From a virus: 62,731 nucleotides of DNA. How positions within the stretch are numbered: position 1 is the stretch's first letter; each line of letters starts with the position of its first letter. Under the pieces are notes generated by a model. That model made no database searches and was not told the origin of the DNA. It saw nothing but the letters and a program-made list of their open reading frames with translations. The stretch lies in IMG/VR virus record IMGVR_UViG_3300007513_000035, positions 1 to 62,731 of that record, one strand, 5' to 3'. Of the stretch, positions 1 to 9,600 are shown one piece after another. Position numbers and translations under genes: made by a program.

Positions 1-1375
1 CATCTTCTTCAGCTACAGCGACAGCAGACGGTTCAACAGCTCGGGCAGTAGGTTGAACATTTGGATCATACCGATCCAGATTTGACGGATCAAGAGTGAC
101 AGATGGTTCATAGTATCCGTTGCTTACAAACTCCTCGGGCGGCACTCCTTCATCATACCAGTATGCCTTTTGAGAATCCCAGTCATCTATAAGGTGAGCA
201 AGAAGCATGATTCTCCGCGGAACGGCTGTTACCGGCCCTAGTGTTAGAATATCACGAGCAATGCCGGCAAGACCAGACGACCCAGGCTCTGATCCGGGGG
301 CACCGGTTATATCTTCCGCCTCACCCTGTGCAACATCACCGATAAACTTGGTAATAGGTTCAAGAATAACAGACGTCTTTGCAGAAGCTCCAATGCCTCT
401 TCCTCCTAATCCTGTCCATTTTCCTATTTTTGCTCCAGACCTAGCAGCACTAGCCGCTCCGGCTGGTAAGCTAGCCCCTGCAGAAGCCAGCTCTCTCGAT
501 GCTCTTTGAAAACCCGTCGCCGCTCCTTTTATATTCTTCAACCCTCTCCAGGCTTCCCATGAAGCCTTTCCAAACTTAAGTCTTCCAATATTTGATAATA
601 TACTAATGCCTGCTGATCCTAACTCAGTTGCCCCCGGATCTGGAATTGCTTCAAGAGATCTCTGGACGAAGTCTATAAGGTCTTCAATAAGATTGTCAAG
701 GTCATCTTCAAGAGCTTCTCTTCCGGAGTCTGTTCCTCCGGATCTTAAAAAAGCTGATATGTCTGATTGGGACTTATTTAGTGTATCTCTAAGCTGCTTA
801 ACATTCCATCCGGCAAAAGTTGCAGCAGCAAAATCTCCGATAACAGGAACAGTGCCAATGAGTGCAGCACCGACATCTCCGACTATATCACCGCCAATAT
901 CGAGAGCAGCATCTGCCCAATCACTACCGCCGCCGGGAAGAACTCTTAGCTCTGAAATATTTTGATCATCTAGCAGCGCTTGAGAAAGGCTAGGTCTTTT
1001 CACTTTATAATCTCCCTCGCTAACAGAAGAATTTCCCCTGGCTCGTCGAGCCACTCTAGAATATCTAGGTAGCTTTCTTGTAAAAGGCAATACGTAATCA
1101 TCTATATTATATGTATCTTCATCTTCCTCTTCTTGCTCGGGAAACATTGAAAACTCTCTGTCGTCAACCGTATATCCCTTGTTAACTGTAGAAAGCCTGG
1201 ATGAAAATCCAGAATCAGCAGACATGCTAGGTGAGCCGCCTGAATCTCTATAGAAAGGATATCGCCTAGGGCGACCTAGCTTATAGGATCCGTCTCCGCC
1301 GCCGATGGCTCCCGCAACTGGAATTCCAGTTATGGTCGCTGAGGATCTTTGTGTAGTGCTTTTATCTTTAGCCAT
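1..1375 (-). CDS. Unknown virion-associated protein candidate, 3' end outside window
   Basis: An uninterrupted reading frame of 458 codons starts at the ATG at 1375 and runs off the left edge with no stop, so the C-terminus is missing. I do not recognise the family. The N-terminal 140 residues are polar, with an acidic stretch (EQEEEDEDTYN) near residues 80-90. Residues about 151-180 form a Gly/Ala-rich hydrophobic segment containing ALIGTVPVIGD, which could contact a membrane. A second Ala/Gly-rich stretch follows near residues 290-330. The 'PVIGD' hydrophobic pattern loosely recalls segments in front of toxin domains and in phage ejection proteins, but that is only a resemblance. The gene follows the exonuclease gene by 21 bases and is probably co-transcribed with it. 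Codon use matches its neighbours. That this is a real gene is well supported by the long frame and position; the function is open. Confidence 0.8.
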   Translation of the reverse strand, partial: MAKDKSTTQRSSATITGIPVAGAIGGGDGSYKLGRPRRYPFYRDSGGSPSMSADSGFSSRLSTVNKGYTVDDREFSMFPEQEEEDEDTYNIDDYVLPFTRKLPRYSRVARRARGNSSVSEGDYKVKRPSLSQALLDDQNISELRVLPGGGSDWADAALDIGGDIVGDVGAALIGTVPVIGDFAAATFAGWNVKQLRDTLNKSQSDISAFLRSGGTDSGREALEDDLDNLIEDLIDFVQRSLEAIPDPGATELGSAGISILSNIGRLKFGKASWEAWRGLKNIKGAATGFQRASRELASAGASLPAGAASAARSGAKIGKWTGLGGRGIGASAKTSVILEPITKFIGDVAQGEAEDITGAPGSEPGSSGLAGIARDILTLGPVTAVPRRIMLLAHLIDDWDSQKAYWYDEGVPPEEFVSNGYYEPSVTLDPSNLDRYDPNVQPTARAVEPSAVAVAEED

Positions 1376-1396
1376 ACAAATAAATATAAAGAAACA

Positions 1397-1990
1397 CTAG
1401 AAATTAAAATTATTAAGATGACCCTCAATAATCTTATAAAATACCACCCTGCAGTCTTCTGTATCAGTTAGAGATGAATGTGCTCTGTCTTGACTTATAT
1501 TGAAATGCTCTCTTAAAGCATTAAGATTCTGACGCTGGGATGGCAAGAATGTAAATGCAAGTGCACAGGTATCAATTGACGGATAGCCTATCTTAAAAAC
1601 TTTTTCCTCATTGCTGGCGCGGTTATTTCTATTTTCCTCAGCGTACCCATATCGCTTCAAGCACGCTTTGATATGCGACAGGTCAAACTGAATATTGTGT
1701 CCAACCAGCGGGCCCCACCTGATCCTGGAAATTATGTCGGGAGCGACCTCTTCAAACGCAGGTGCATCTGCCCACTCTTCTTCGTTGTAGTTGCATACTC
1801 TCAGCGCTTCCGGATCGGCAAACTCAAGCTCAATTGCTCTGGGTTTTATTTTTGTAGTCCAGACGTCTTGCTTTCCGCCTTCATGATCCGTGATTATTGT
1901 TATTTCAAGAATAGCACTTCTTTCAGAGTCTAAATGAGTAGTCTCAGTGTCTAAAAAGGTTACTGCCCTGCATGTTGATAAATTAGCCAT
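1397..1990 (-). CDS. DnaQ-like DEDDh 3'-5' exonuclease
   Basis: This 197-residue protein carries the full DEDDh exonuclease signature. Exo I has Asp14 and Glu16 in FLDTETTHLD, Exo II has Asp103 in VGHNIQFDLSHI, and Exo III has His171 and Asp176 in HSSLTDTEDC. Family members remove nucleotides from DNA 3' ends and usually proofread. It directly follows the family A polymerase gene (14 bases apart), and that polymerase is too short to hold its own exonuclease domain. The pair therefore probably works as a polymerase with proofreading supplied in trans; that is inference. The ATG at 1990 follows a purine-rich AGAGAGAGA ribosome site. A role in end trimming during recombination or host DNA breakdown is an alternative. 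The family call is firm; the partnership is likely. Confidence 0.9.
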   Translation of the reverse strand: MANLSTCRAVTFLDTETTHLDSERSAILEITIITDHEGGKQDVWTTKIKPRAIELEFADPEALRVCNYNEEEWADAPAFEEVAPDIISRIRWGPLVGHNIQFDLSHIKACLKRYGYAEENRNNRASNEEKVFKIGYPSIDTCALAFTFLPSQRQNLNALREHFNISQDRAHSSLTDTEDCRVVFYKIIEGHLNNFNF

Positions 1991-2003
1991 ATCTCTCTCT
2001 TTG

Positions 2004-3239
2004 TTATCTTATCTCTTCTATGGTTAGAGGAAACTTAGTTTTAAATTTTTTATTATAAACTCCAGACGCCACTATGTCTGAAATCTTTTTCATATCTTCA
2101 CCTGGGACATCAATGATGATAGAGTCATGAATCACGAATAAGGGTGTCACGCTAGTCCCTGATTGATTGAAAGAATCTAATAGATCTGAAAATCCCAATA
2201 AAGAAACATCAACCCCGGAAGACTGAATCTTATTGTTGATTAAAACGTGTGACTGACCTGATGATGGGATAATTTTTCTTCCATAAATGTTTTCTATATA
2301 TCCCTTTTCCATCATCTCACTTTTTAAAGATCTCCCCAGGGAAGATATTTTAAAATATTTTCTGACTTCTTTTAGGATTTCTAAAGATTTTATCTCTGAC
2401 AGGCCAGTTGATTCCCCCAGCCTGGTAGAAGATATCCCGAACATGGCTCCCAGGGTTGCTGTTTTGGCAACTTGTCTCGTAGTGTCACCCCCGAGCACCT
2501 TTTTACTAATGTATTCATATATGTCATCAGGAGGTGAAATACCCTCCGAAAGAAGCAAGATTCTAGGCTCAAGACTTGTAAAATCTATCTGAACTATTTT
2601 TCCATTTTTATGCCTAGATTTTATTATTCTTCTGAGATTTTTTCTCATTGTTAAAATATTTGGACCATCAGAGACAGTCAGCCTGCCTGTCACGGAAGAG
2701 GTCATGCTGTATGTGGGCTTTTGTGCCCACCCGTTCTTGTCGGGAGAAAAGCTTGCCAAAGATCTTATGCTAGAAAGATTGTCTTTTTCACTAGAGAGAT
2801 CTCTAAAAAGATCAACATCAATGGCAGCCTTTTTAAGGCTCAGAATTAAATTTCTACCTATTAGAAACTCTCTTCCATAGTATGTATCATCTACCACCTC
2901 AAAGACACACCAGAGCTGATCTAGAAGCCCAGATACAAAAGATTTAAATACTTCCGGAGGCAAAGATTTTTCCCAGTCAACATCTCCCTTGCATGTTCTT
3001 CCAACTTGATTCCAGGAGTTGATATATTTTTCACCAGGGGTGCCATCAACATCAATGTCTACAGCTTTTAAGACAGCATTCGCACATCGAAGAGTGATAT
3101 CTTCACCCCCAAACACCCAGGAGTCTGCTGGTATTGAGCTAGACCAGGCATAATAGCTAGATCTTTTATCGGCAATAAAGTGTCGATCCGACCCAAGAAG
3201 ATCTTTGTGAATGCAGACATGCATAACAGATAATATCAC
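2004..3239 (-). CDS. polA: Family A DNA polymerase, polymerase domain only
   Basis: This 411-residue protein has the Pol I-type motifs in order: TGRLT with PNILT (residues 184-197), motif A IDFTSLEPR with Asp219, motif B RQVAKTATLGAMFG (255-268) with Lys259, and motif C VIHDSIIID with His371-Asp372. Templated DNA synthesis is the expected activity. It lacks the 5' nuclease and the 3'-5' exonuclease of full Pol I; a separate exonuclease gene lies just downstream. The position matching E. coli Phe762 is Leu263, and that matching Tyr766 is Phe267. T4 itself uses a family B polymerase, so a family A enzyme in a T4-type virion background is noteworthy. The frame opens with GTG at 3239; the ATG at 3224 is an alternative, and neither has a good ribosome site. 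It sits 19 bases after the hub candidate gene. The N-terminal 170 residues are poorly conserved, so the exact start is uncertain. Confidence 0.93.
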   Translation of the reverse strand: MILSVMHVCIHKDLLGSDRHFIADKRSSYYAWSSSIPADSWVFGGEDITLRCANAVLKAVDIDVDGTPGEKYINSWNQVGRTCKGDVDWEKSLPPEVFKSFVSGLLDQLWCVFEVVDDTYYGREFLIGRNLILSLKKAAIDVDLFRDLSSEKDNLSSIRSLASFSPDKNGWAQKPTYSMTSSVTGRLTVSDGPNILTMRKNLRRIIKSRHKNGKIVQIDFTSLEPRILLLSEGISPPDDIYEYISKKVLGGDTTRQVAKTATLGAMFGISSTRLGESTGLSEIKSLEILKEVRKYFKISSLGRSLKSEMMEKGYIENIYGRKIIPSSGQSHVLINNKIQSSGVDVSLLGFSDLLDSFNQSGTSVTPLFVIHDSIIIDVPGEDMKKISDIVASGVYNKKFKTKFPLTIEEIR

Positions 3240-3258
3240 ATAAGATAAAGATGTTCAA

Positions 3259-6200
3259 TCATTCCAGCTCTCCCGGATCCTCTCCCTGGGCTCTGATGGC
3301 ATCGTCCCTAATAAGTTGCCTTAGTGATCTAAGATTTGTTAAAGAATCTTTTCGTATTCCTGAATTTATTGGGTATAGTGTCGCACTAGATTTAAACTCT
3401 CCGGCACGAATATTGTGAACAAGTCTTGTTATTCCATAAACTTGCTCGAGAGTGGTGCCTGTCCCCATGGATAAAAAATATTGTTGACCAAATGCTAGTA
3501 AGGGACACCCGATTGTGTTTAGTGTGATAGTAGCGGGAACAAGCTGAAGATCAGCTGCGATGGATGTATCTGACCCTTGATTCTGTTCTTCTGGAGAATC
3601 TGAGTCTCGGCGGCGTTGCTCATTTAAAATTGCCTCCATAATAATGGCATCAGCGATGGGACCAGAGGTTGATCCTCTAACGTCCAGGCTAATAATTCCG
3701 CTTGTATTTATTCCATATTTAAAGGAAGGAACAGAGTCTGTCACCCATTTCCGAGCAGCTGAAGGAGAGATACTAGACCTGACGACATCTATGCCGGCAT
3801 TGTTATCTGCATGAAAAGTGGCTCTGGACCCAAGTGCACTTCTTACGTTCTGGCTGGCTCTGGGAAGGTGCTGTGAATCAATGTATGTCGCCTCTGCTAC
3901 AGGGGACTGATTTAAAGACACCCTGGCGTCGTCTAAAGATCTTAGCAGAATATTTTGGGCGAGATGCGGTGTCTGTCGGGTGTCGACAACATGAAGTCTC
4001 ATAACTTTTGCAGAGGGTGTGGGGATAGATTGATCAGACCCAGCTCCGGCAGCTTTGACAGTTAAAACATCAATGATATATGCTATTGACGGCTCAATAA
4101 ACTCCCCTGCCACAGGACACCCGAGATTTCGTATCCTGTTAAAGAGAAAACTATCAAGCGCTGCATCTGGGATCTGAATATCATCAGCATCGCTGTCATC
4201 AGCACCTTCTTGAGCCTCCGCAGCGTCGGCCTCTTCTGATTCGACAGCTCGACAAACACCGTAGGGAGCAGCAGATGAAGATTCTAGAATCTCAGCCATC
4301 TCATCAAAAAGATCCCCAATATTAATACGCCTGCTTCTTCGATACTTATCCTTAAGTTTGTCCTCAAGGAGAGATAATTTGACAGGAAACTTAGCTATGT
4401 TGTGTCCCCAAAACGCACCAGCAGCGTGATTAAACGGATGAAAGAAAACCTGGACTTCATCATAATCCTGAGATGCTGCTATCGGATGAGCAATTAAAGC
4501 AAGAACGAGCTTTCCAAAAGAAACATATTTAGTTCTATCCTGGAACTGACTCGCAACACGGTTGTAGTCAGTATCTCCCGTGACAGGTATTGTTAAAAAA
4601 GGATCTTTCTCCACCATATCCGGCAATGACTTAAGAGCCTGGATCTTGGCATCTAAAATACCGAACATACTTCTGGGATCATCCGTGCCGGCGGTCTCAG
4701 CCCCCTCGAGTATTTCATCAAGTGAGGCGAGAATTTCAGCATAGCTGGCCGAGCTACCCTCTGCTGTCATCGCATTGATCTGGTTATTTATCTCTCGATA
4801 TAGGCTAGTCGGAAGATACATTGAAGCATCTGTCACATTACCATGCTTAAAAACAGCTGAAGGAAGGGCAGAAGGAGCTGTTGGATTCTCTCCGGTGGTC
4901 TGGGTTGCGTGAGCCTGTGTAATCGCTGCCCTGAGACTTTCAATCACGGCTTCGACATTTATTTGCTCACCCTCAGCAACCGTGTAATTATCAAATTTTT
5001 CCGAGGAAGCATTTTGAAGGATAACAGTAACATTAACCTGGCCATCTTGAGTAAATGTATAGTCTGACCTAACAAGAAAAAAGACCCCCCGCTGTCTCAT
5101 TGAATTTAAAAACCTGCCATACGTGTTATCTGATCCGGGATCTGAGTCTGGGTGAGACCATCCGTACTCAAGCAAAAACTCAGTTGTCTTATATACCCTG
5201 GGGGCAATTAATTGAGATATATCAGCAAGCCGAGATCGATCATGCAGGACCAGGTCAACCTTCACCTGAATTGTATAGATTGTCTCACTTCTCTGTGAAA
5301 GATGAGAGATTGTCATTCCTTTAAGGCTCATAAAGGGCCTTGATCGATCCAATATCTGCTCACCAGAAACTGGGTGATACCTGTCAGGCTCGGTAAGATC
5401 TATCAGCGACTGGGGCATGGTAAAGATATCCATTGTAGTATATGAAGAATCTAAAAGAAGCTCCTGAATCTCTGCCTCTTCGCCAGAATCAATGTCGCCG
5501 AGCATGCCGGAGGCTTCTCCCGCACTAATGATAGATGACATAGTGCCGCCCTCATTGATACCAACAATACCGGCTGCCGTGTCCGCAAAAACCTGGGGGA
5601 CTGATGATGCTAGCTTTCCTGCAACGGTGGTGTTCCCCTCATCTGGGTTGTATTCCGTCCCCAGAAATCTCATGATATTCATGCCAGATGTCTCCCTTCC
5701 GCCCTGCGTTCTGACTATCATGTCAATATAGGGGACACACCTGCTAAACTCCTGGGGAGGTATCCCGTTCATAAAAAATTCAGCTGAGGCAGCGTGTCTG
5801 ACAGCTGGACTGATCATTGGGTACTGAACAAGATGAGCAGAAAGACCTGGATTAATTTTTGTAGGAGATCCGATTGATGTGTTAACTGGGTCATTCACTT
5901 TGGCAGAAATGATACTTCTCATACTGTACGTATTAGTGTCGCTGAGCAGGGATGAATTGGCACTGTACCAACAGTTTGCATCACCCGTTGGCCAGGGCTC
6001 ATAGAATATCTTGTATGCTTTCGACAAGTCGAAAAGTTCTCGCATATTCTCATTCGTCATTATCGAAGGAGTGGTGGCTGCTCCATTATTCAAATTCAGA
6101 AGCTCTTGGATTACTCTTTTCATATCTGGGTCTGCCAGATCATTTTCCCATCGTGCTATGTAGCCCTCCGTTATTTCAGCCAGGCCTTCCATGCCCCTTT

Positions 6201-6372
6201 CCCGTGCTTCCGCAGCAGCTGCTGTAGATGCTGCAATAAGACGCTCGATGTGTTCTGTCTGCTGGGCAGACCTTCCTTCAATGCTGTTTGCAATTATTTT
6301 CTCCTGGGATGCGATATTGAAATACTTTAACATATTCATATCATCCAGGATTTGAATGGGATCTTCAGCCAA
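3259..6372 (-). CDS. Large tail protein, baseplate hub candidate
   Basis: The 1037-residue product is not firmly recognisable. Two parts suggest a baseplate hub or late-control-D-like role: a central region with TTEFLLEYGWSHP (about residue 395), and a C-terminal region reading GCPLLAFGQQYFLSMGTGTT followed by VYGITRLVHNIRAGEFKSSA, a pattern common in the last domain of hub proteins. It lies directly after the LysM baseplate gene, in the slot where P2-type phages carry gpD and where T4 uses gp27. The start is TTG at 6372, supported by AGGGAGG five bases upstream; the upstream gene stops at 6375. An acidic, low-complexity insert (near residues 720-735) separates the two halves. Virion function is very likely; hub identity is inference from position and the C-terminal pattern. 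Confidence 0.6.
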   Translation of the reverse strand: MAEDPIQILDDMNMLKYFNIASQEKIIANSIEGRSAQQTEHIERLIAASTAAAAEARERGMEGLAEITEGYIARWENDLADPDMKRVIQELLNLNNGAATTPSIMTNENMRELFDLSKAYKIFYEPWPTGDANCWYSANSSLLSDTNTYSMRSIISAKVNDPVNTSIGSPTKINPGLSAHLVQYPMISPAVRHAASAEFFMNGIPPQEFSRCVPYIDMIVRTQGGRETSGMNIMRFLGTEYNPDEGNTTVAGKLASSVPQVFADTAAGIVGINEGGTMSSIISAGEASGMLGDIDSGEEAEIQELLLDSSYTTMDIFTMPQSLIDLTEPDRYHPVSGEQILDRSRPFMSLKGMTISHLSQRSETIYTIQVKVDLVLHDRSRLADISQLIAPRVYKTTEFLLEYGWSHPDSDPGSDNTYGRFLNSMRQRGVFFLVRSDYTFTQDGQVNVTVILQNASSEKFDNYTVAEGEQINVEAVIESLRAAITQAHATQTTGENPTAPSALPSAVFKHGNVTDASMYLPTSLYREINNQINAMTAEGSSASYAEILASLDEILEGAETAGTDDPRSMFGILDAKIQALKSLPDMVEKDPFLTIPVTGDTDYNRVASQFQDRTKYVSFGKLVLALIAHPIAASQDYDEVQVFFHPFNHAAGAFWGHNIAKFPVKLSLLEDKLKDKYRRSRRINIGDLFDEMAEILESSSAAPYGVCRAVESEEADAAEAQEGADDSDADDIQIPDAALDSFLFNRIRNLGCPVAGEFIEPSIAYIIDVLTVKAAGAGSDQSIPTPSAKVMRLHVVDTRQTPHLAQNILLRSLDDARVSLNQSPVAEATYIDSQHLPRASQNVRSALGSRATFHADNNAGIDVVRSSISPSAARKWVTDSVPSFKYGINTSGIISLDVRGSTSGPIADAIIMEAILNEQRRRDSDSPEEQNQGSDTSIAADLQLVPATITLNTIGCPLLAFGQQYFLSMGTGTTLEQVYGITRLVHNIRAGEFKSSATLYPINSGIRKDSLTNLRSLRQLIRDDAIRAQGEDPGELE

Positions 6373-6374
6373 AG

Positions 6375-6671
6375 TTACCTCCCTGCGTATGCCAGAGCCT
6401 GGCCCAATTGTTTAGGTATTCTCAATGTTGTACCTGGCGGGACTTGAAGTCCCCAGCCGATTCCTGTTGCTGCTGCAATCACCCACCAGTAGGATCCGTC
6501 TCCATACATATCGGCAGCAATTGTGTCCAATCTCTCACCGCCCTTTAAATCTCTCACCACGACACTTAGGGCACCGTTCTGTGCAGCAAAAAAGAGAGAT
6601 GGCGAATGAAATGAACTTCCTCGCGCTGTGCCTCTCTCTATTTTCGGAGTATTTCCGTATCTTGATGGCAT
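6375..6671 (-). CDS. gp53: LysM-domain baseplate protein, gp53/gpX-like
   Basis: A 98-residue protein with one LysM-type fold at about residues 36-85; the core reads ERLDTIAADMYGDGSYWW and ends PPGTTLRIP. In contractile tails such small LysM proteins (T4 gp53, P2 gpX) clamp neighbouring baseplate wedges around the hub. T4 gp53 is about 196 residues, so this one is closer in size to gpX-type proteins. It sits between the large tube-initiator candidate and the hub candidate, the order seen in P2-like tails. The N-terminal 35 residues are basic and flexible. The ATG at 6671 comes three bases after the upstream stop. A peptidoglycan-binding role is a weaker alternative, because the context is clearly baseplate. 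Confidence 0.82.
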   Translation of the reverse strand: MPSRYGNTPKIERGTARGSSFHSPSLFFAAQNGALSVVVRDLKGGERLDTIAADMYGDGSYWWVIAAATGIGWGLQVPPGTTLRIPKQLGQALAYAGR

Positions 6672-6674
6672 TTT

Positions 6675-9600
6675 CTAATCCTCCACAATCTTCTTAGATT
6701 TAAATGTTAGGCGACCCTGGTTCCTAAATCCAAACTTGGATGCATGACCATTATCATCATACGGATCTCCTGCAATATATTCCATTGATCTTCCCACGTT
6801 GTAAACAGGTGCCCTGTTGAAACCCTGACTATCAAGTCCGGGCTGGATATCGTGAATCGGATTAAATCCTATCTCCACTTTTACAAACTTCGGTGCTCGA
6901 GAATTCCAGTCGGTCTCCCATGTAGTGGATCCGTCTATGTGCTTGATAGTAAGTCTTCTAACAAATCCCGCCAATCCTCGACCTCGAGAAGAATTAAATG
7001 CCTTGACAATAGGGTTGTCGTCAGAATTAAAAAACTGAGATGTGTCTGAGACGTTTAAATTAACAGTATCAGCTGGCACGCCAGCTGCAGTAGCAGCTTC
7101 ATTTGTTACAGCTTCAACAGCGGCGTTTAATGCGCCTCTTAGGCTTAGTGCTGGGAGCATAGCAATATTAAATATAAATGCCGGATCAGCGATAATATCT
7201 GAGTGATTGATATAAAAATGGCCCTTTAGCAAATATTTGAAAGGTGCTCCTAGATCTGTGCACACAACCTTGTAGACTGTCCGAGTCTTTCGCATGTTAT
7301 TAGAGGCAGAGCTTTTATCAATTGACTCCTCCATTCTCTCTAATATCATGCATCTCACGGGTCTGTTAAACCTGACCATCTGTGTGTCGCTACCTTTTTT
7401 CCACTTATAGGCTTTTCCATCTGTGGGCTTTAAGAAAACAACAGCAGGCGCTCGATATCCGTACCCGAATAACCCACCTCCACCGGCGCCGAGACCATCA
7501 ATAACGGAAGATATTGTAAAGGATTTGGGTGCTGCATTAACAACTGTGTCTGGATCCCTTAGTCTCTGTCCAATCACCTGCGTCAAGATAGGATTTCCAA
7601 AACCATTTACAAGAAACTGTGACACCAGCGCCCTACCTGCGCGGTTATCCAGCCAGCTAAGCCACGAGTGCTCACCGAGGAGCCCGAGCGGTGTTCCGTA
7701 TAGTGTTTGAAAAAAATCAAGCATATCTGCATCGAGAAGGTCGTTCAGCTTATCCATTGCGGCGCCCAATACCCCCGGGAGACTTGACCCAGCATCATCT
7801 CCTGCGTCGTTCCCCTTGAGATTAACTGCATGAGCAGTTCCTACACCAAAAATTCTAGCAAGATTGTACTTAGAATAGTTGGACTTAACAACGTCCCCTA
7901 CCCTCAATCTAATCATCGGAGAGGACTTAAGAACCTGACTAAAAGGTTGAATCCACTTCGATTCACCTGAAGTTACCTGTGTTCCTGCTCCATACTGGGG
8001 GTATACAAGAGTGACAAGCTTGTTTATCTTCCACCACATTTCATCAAAATCTTCCTGAGATGTAGCAGCAATAATAAAGCTGAGTCCGATGGTCCTGGCG
8101 GTATTATTATAGATCTGAACCGGATCCATCCTGCCGTAGCCCTTCACATCAGTATACTGGGGGCTGAACGTGTCTGTCAGCGTAGAGAGAAAGGCATGGA
8201 ATGCCAGAATTTCATTTGTCCGAAGGTCATGAAAATAAAACGGGCAATACTCAGCATCGAGTGTATTCTCAAGGCGTTCAACAACATCGCCTGGTATTCG
8301 CTGTCCTTCTCCTTCCATTCCGAGAGAAGTGTATGTCTTATCCCAAAGAGTTGTAGCCATCATTCCTTTTGCTGGGTTTGTTCCGAAACCGCCTGTGCCC
8401 AAATCGACTGTGGCTCTTAAAATTTCCCTAGGTAGCAAGTAGACTGAGGGAACTGAATTTCCCCTCCACGCTAGAGATGTAGTTGTGTTTCCTTCTGAGC
8501 TTCTGCTCTTTCCCACCCTGGTGGCAGGACCATCTGGAAGCTTGTCCACATTGAAATAGCTATTACCATCTTCCGTATTCTTAAGCGAAGTTCCCATACC
8601 AGCTGTCAATGAGATATCTCCAATTGAAGCTAAGTATCTAAAGAATCCAATTAGTTTATTAGACCCAAGGAGTTTAACAAGGTTCTCAACAGAGCTATAG
8701 TCTCCAAGTGCAGCACTTGCTGCCTGTTCAACAACACTGTCTACATTTTTCAATATTCCTCTGCAAACAGCAAGCCAGTATCCGGCAGAATTAGTAATCA
8801 TGTCGGCTGCCTTATTTTCTGCATCATTAAGCTGAGATCCTTCACGGCTTCCGAGACTGCTCAGGGTCGAAATATTAGAGTCAAACATTATTTCAATTCC
8901 CCTGTCTACACAATCGCTAAAGGGGGCTGATTGTGTTGGTATGAGGAGCAATCGATGAAGTGTTCGTATGTTTCGATCAACCTGATTCCCAAATGCTCCA
9001 TTCAAAAAGGGGCCCCGCCCCATTGGGACAGACTTAGCACTATCAAGAGATTCAATCACGTCAGACATCAATTTTTTTCCAAGAGCACTAACAGCAACAA
9101 GAGAAGCGATCGCCTGGGCAGAGACCACAGAGCTGGCACCCGGGTCATCAAACTTATTGTCCGGGGTGTAAACGGTTCCAAAAGAGGTGATATCCGCCTC
9201 GTCATCATTGTCAACCAAAAATGAACCCCTTCCGTTTCTATAGGATTCTCCAAGACCGCTTGTAGTGGGTGTTCCATACGCATTTTTAGATCTTAGCTTC
9301 TCAGTATCAATATTTTTTCTACCGGTAGCTATCTGTGTATTCTGATAGGACATGGCATACTCTGATGGGACTATTCCTTCGGGATCCCTGCTTGTGCCGG
9401 GTTTTTCACCATCTGTATCCCACCCGGCAGCTTTGGCCATCAGAGAGGCGGCCACATCTATGAGAGAATCATAGCTAAATGCGTCAGACTCATCTCCCTT
9501 GACATAGTCACCAAATTCCCGTTGCGGATACATTGTCTGATCTGAGTCAGCCTCTTTTGTAGTCTTCCCTTTTTCTGCGAAGGCGCGACTCGTCGGGGCA

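Noticed and set aside
207-965. Two plus-strand open frames of about 100 and 119 codons
   Set aside because: They lie opposite the continuous minus-strand frame 1-1375, are low-complexity Ser/Pro/Ala sequences and have no ribosome site.
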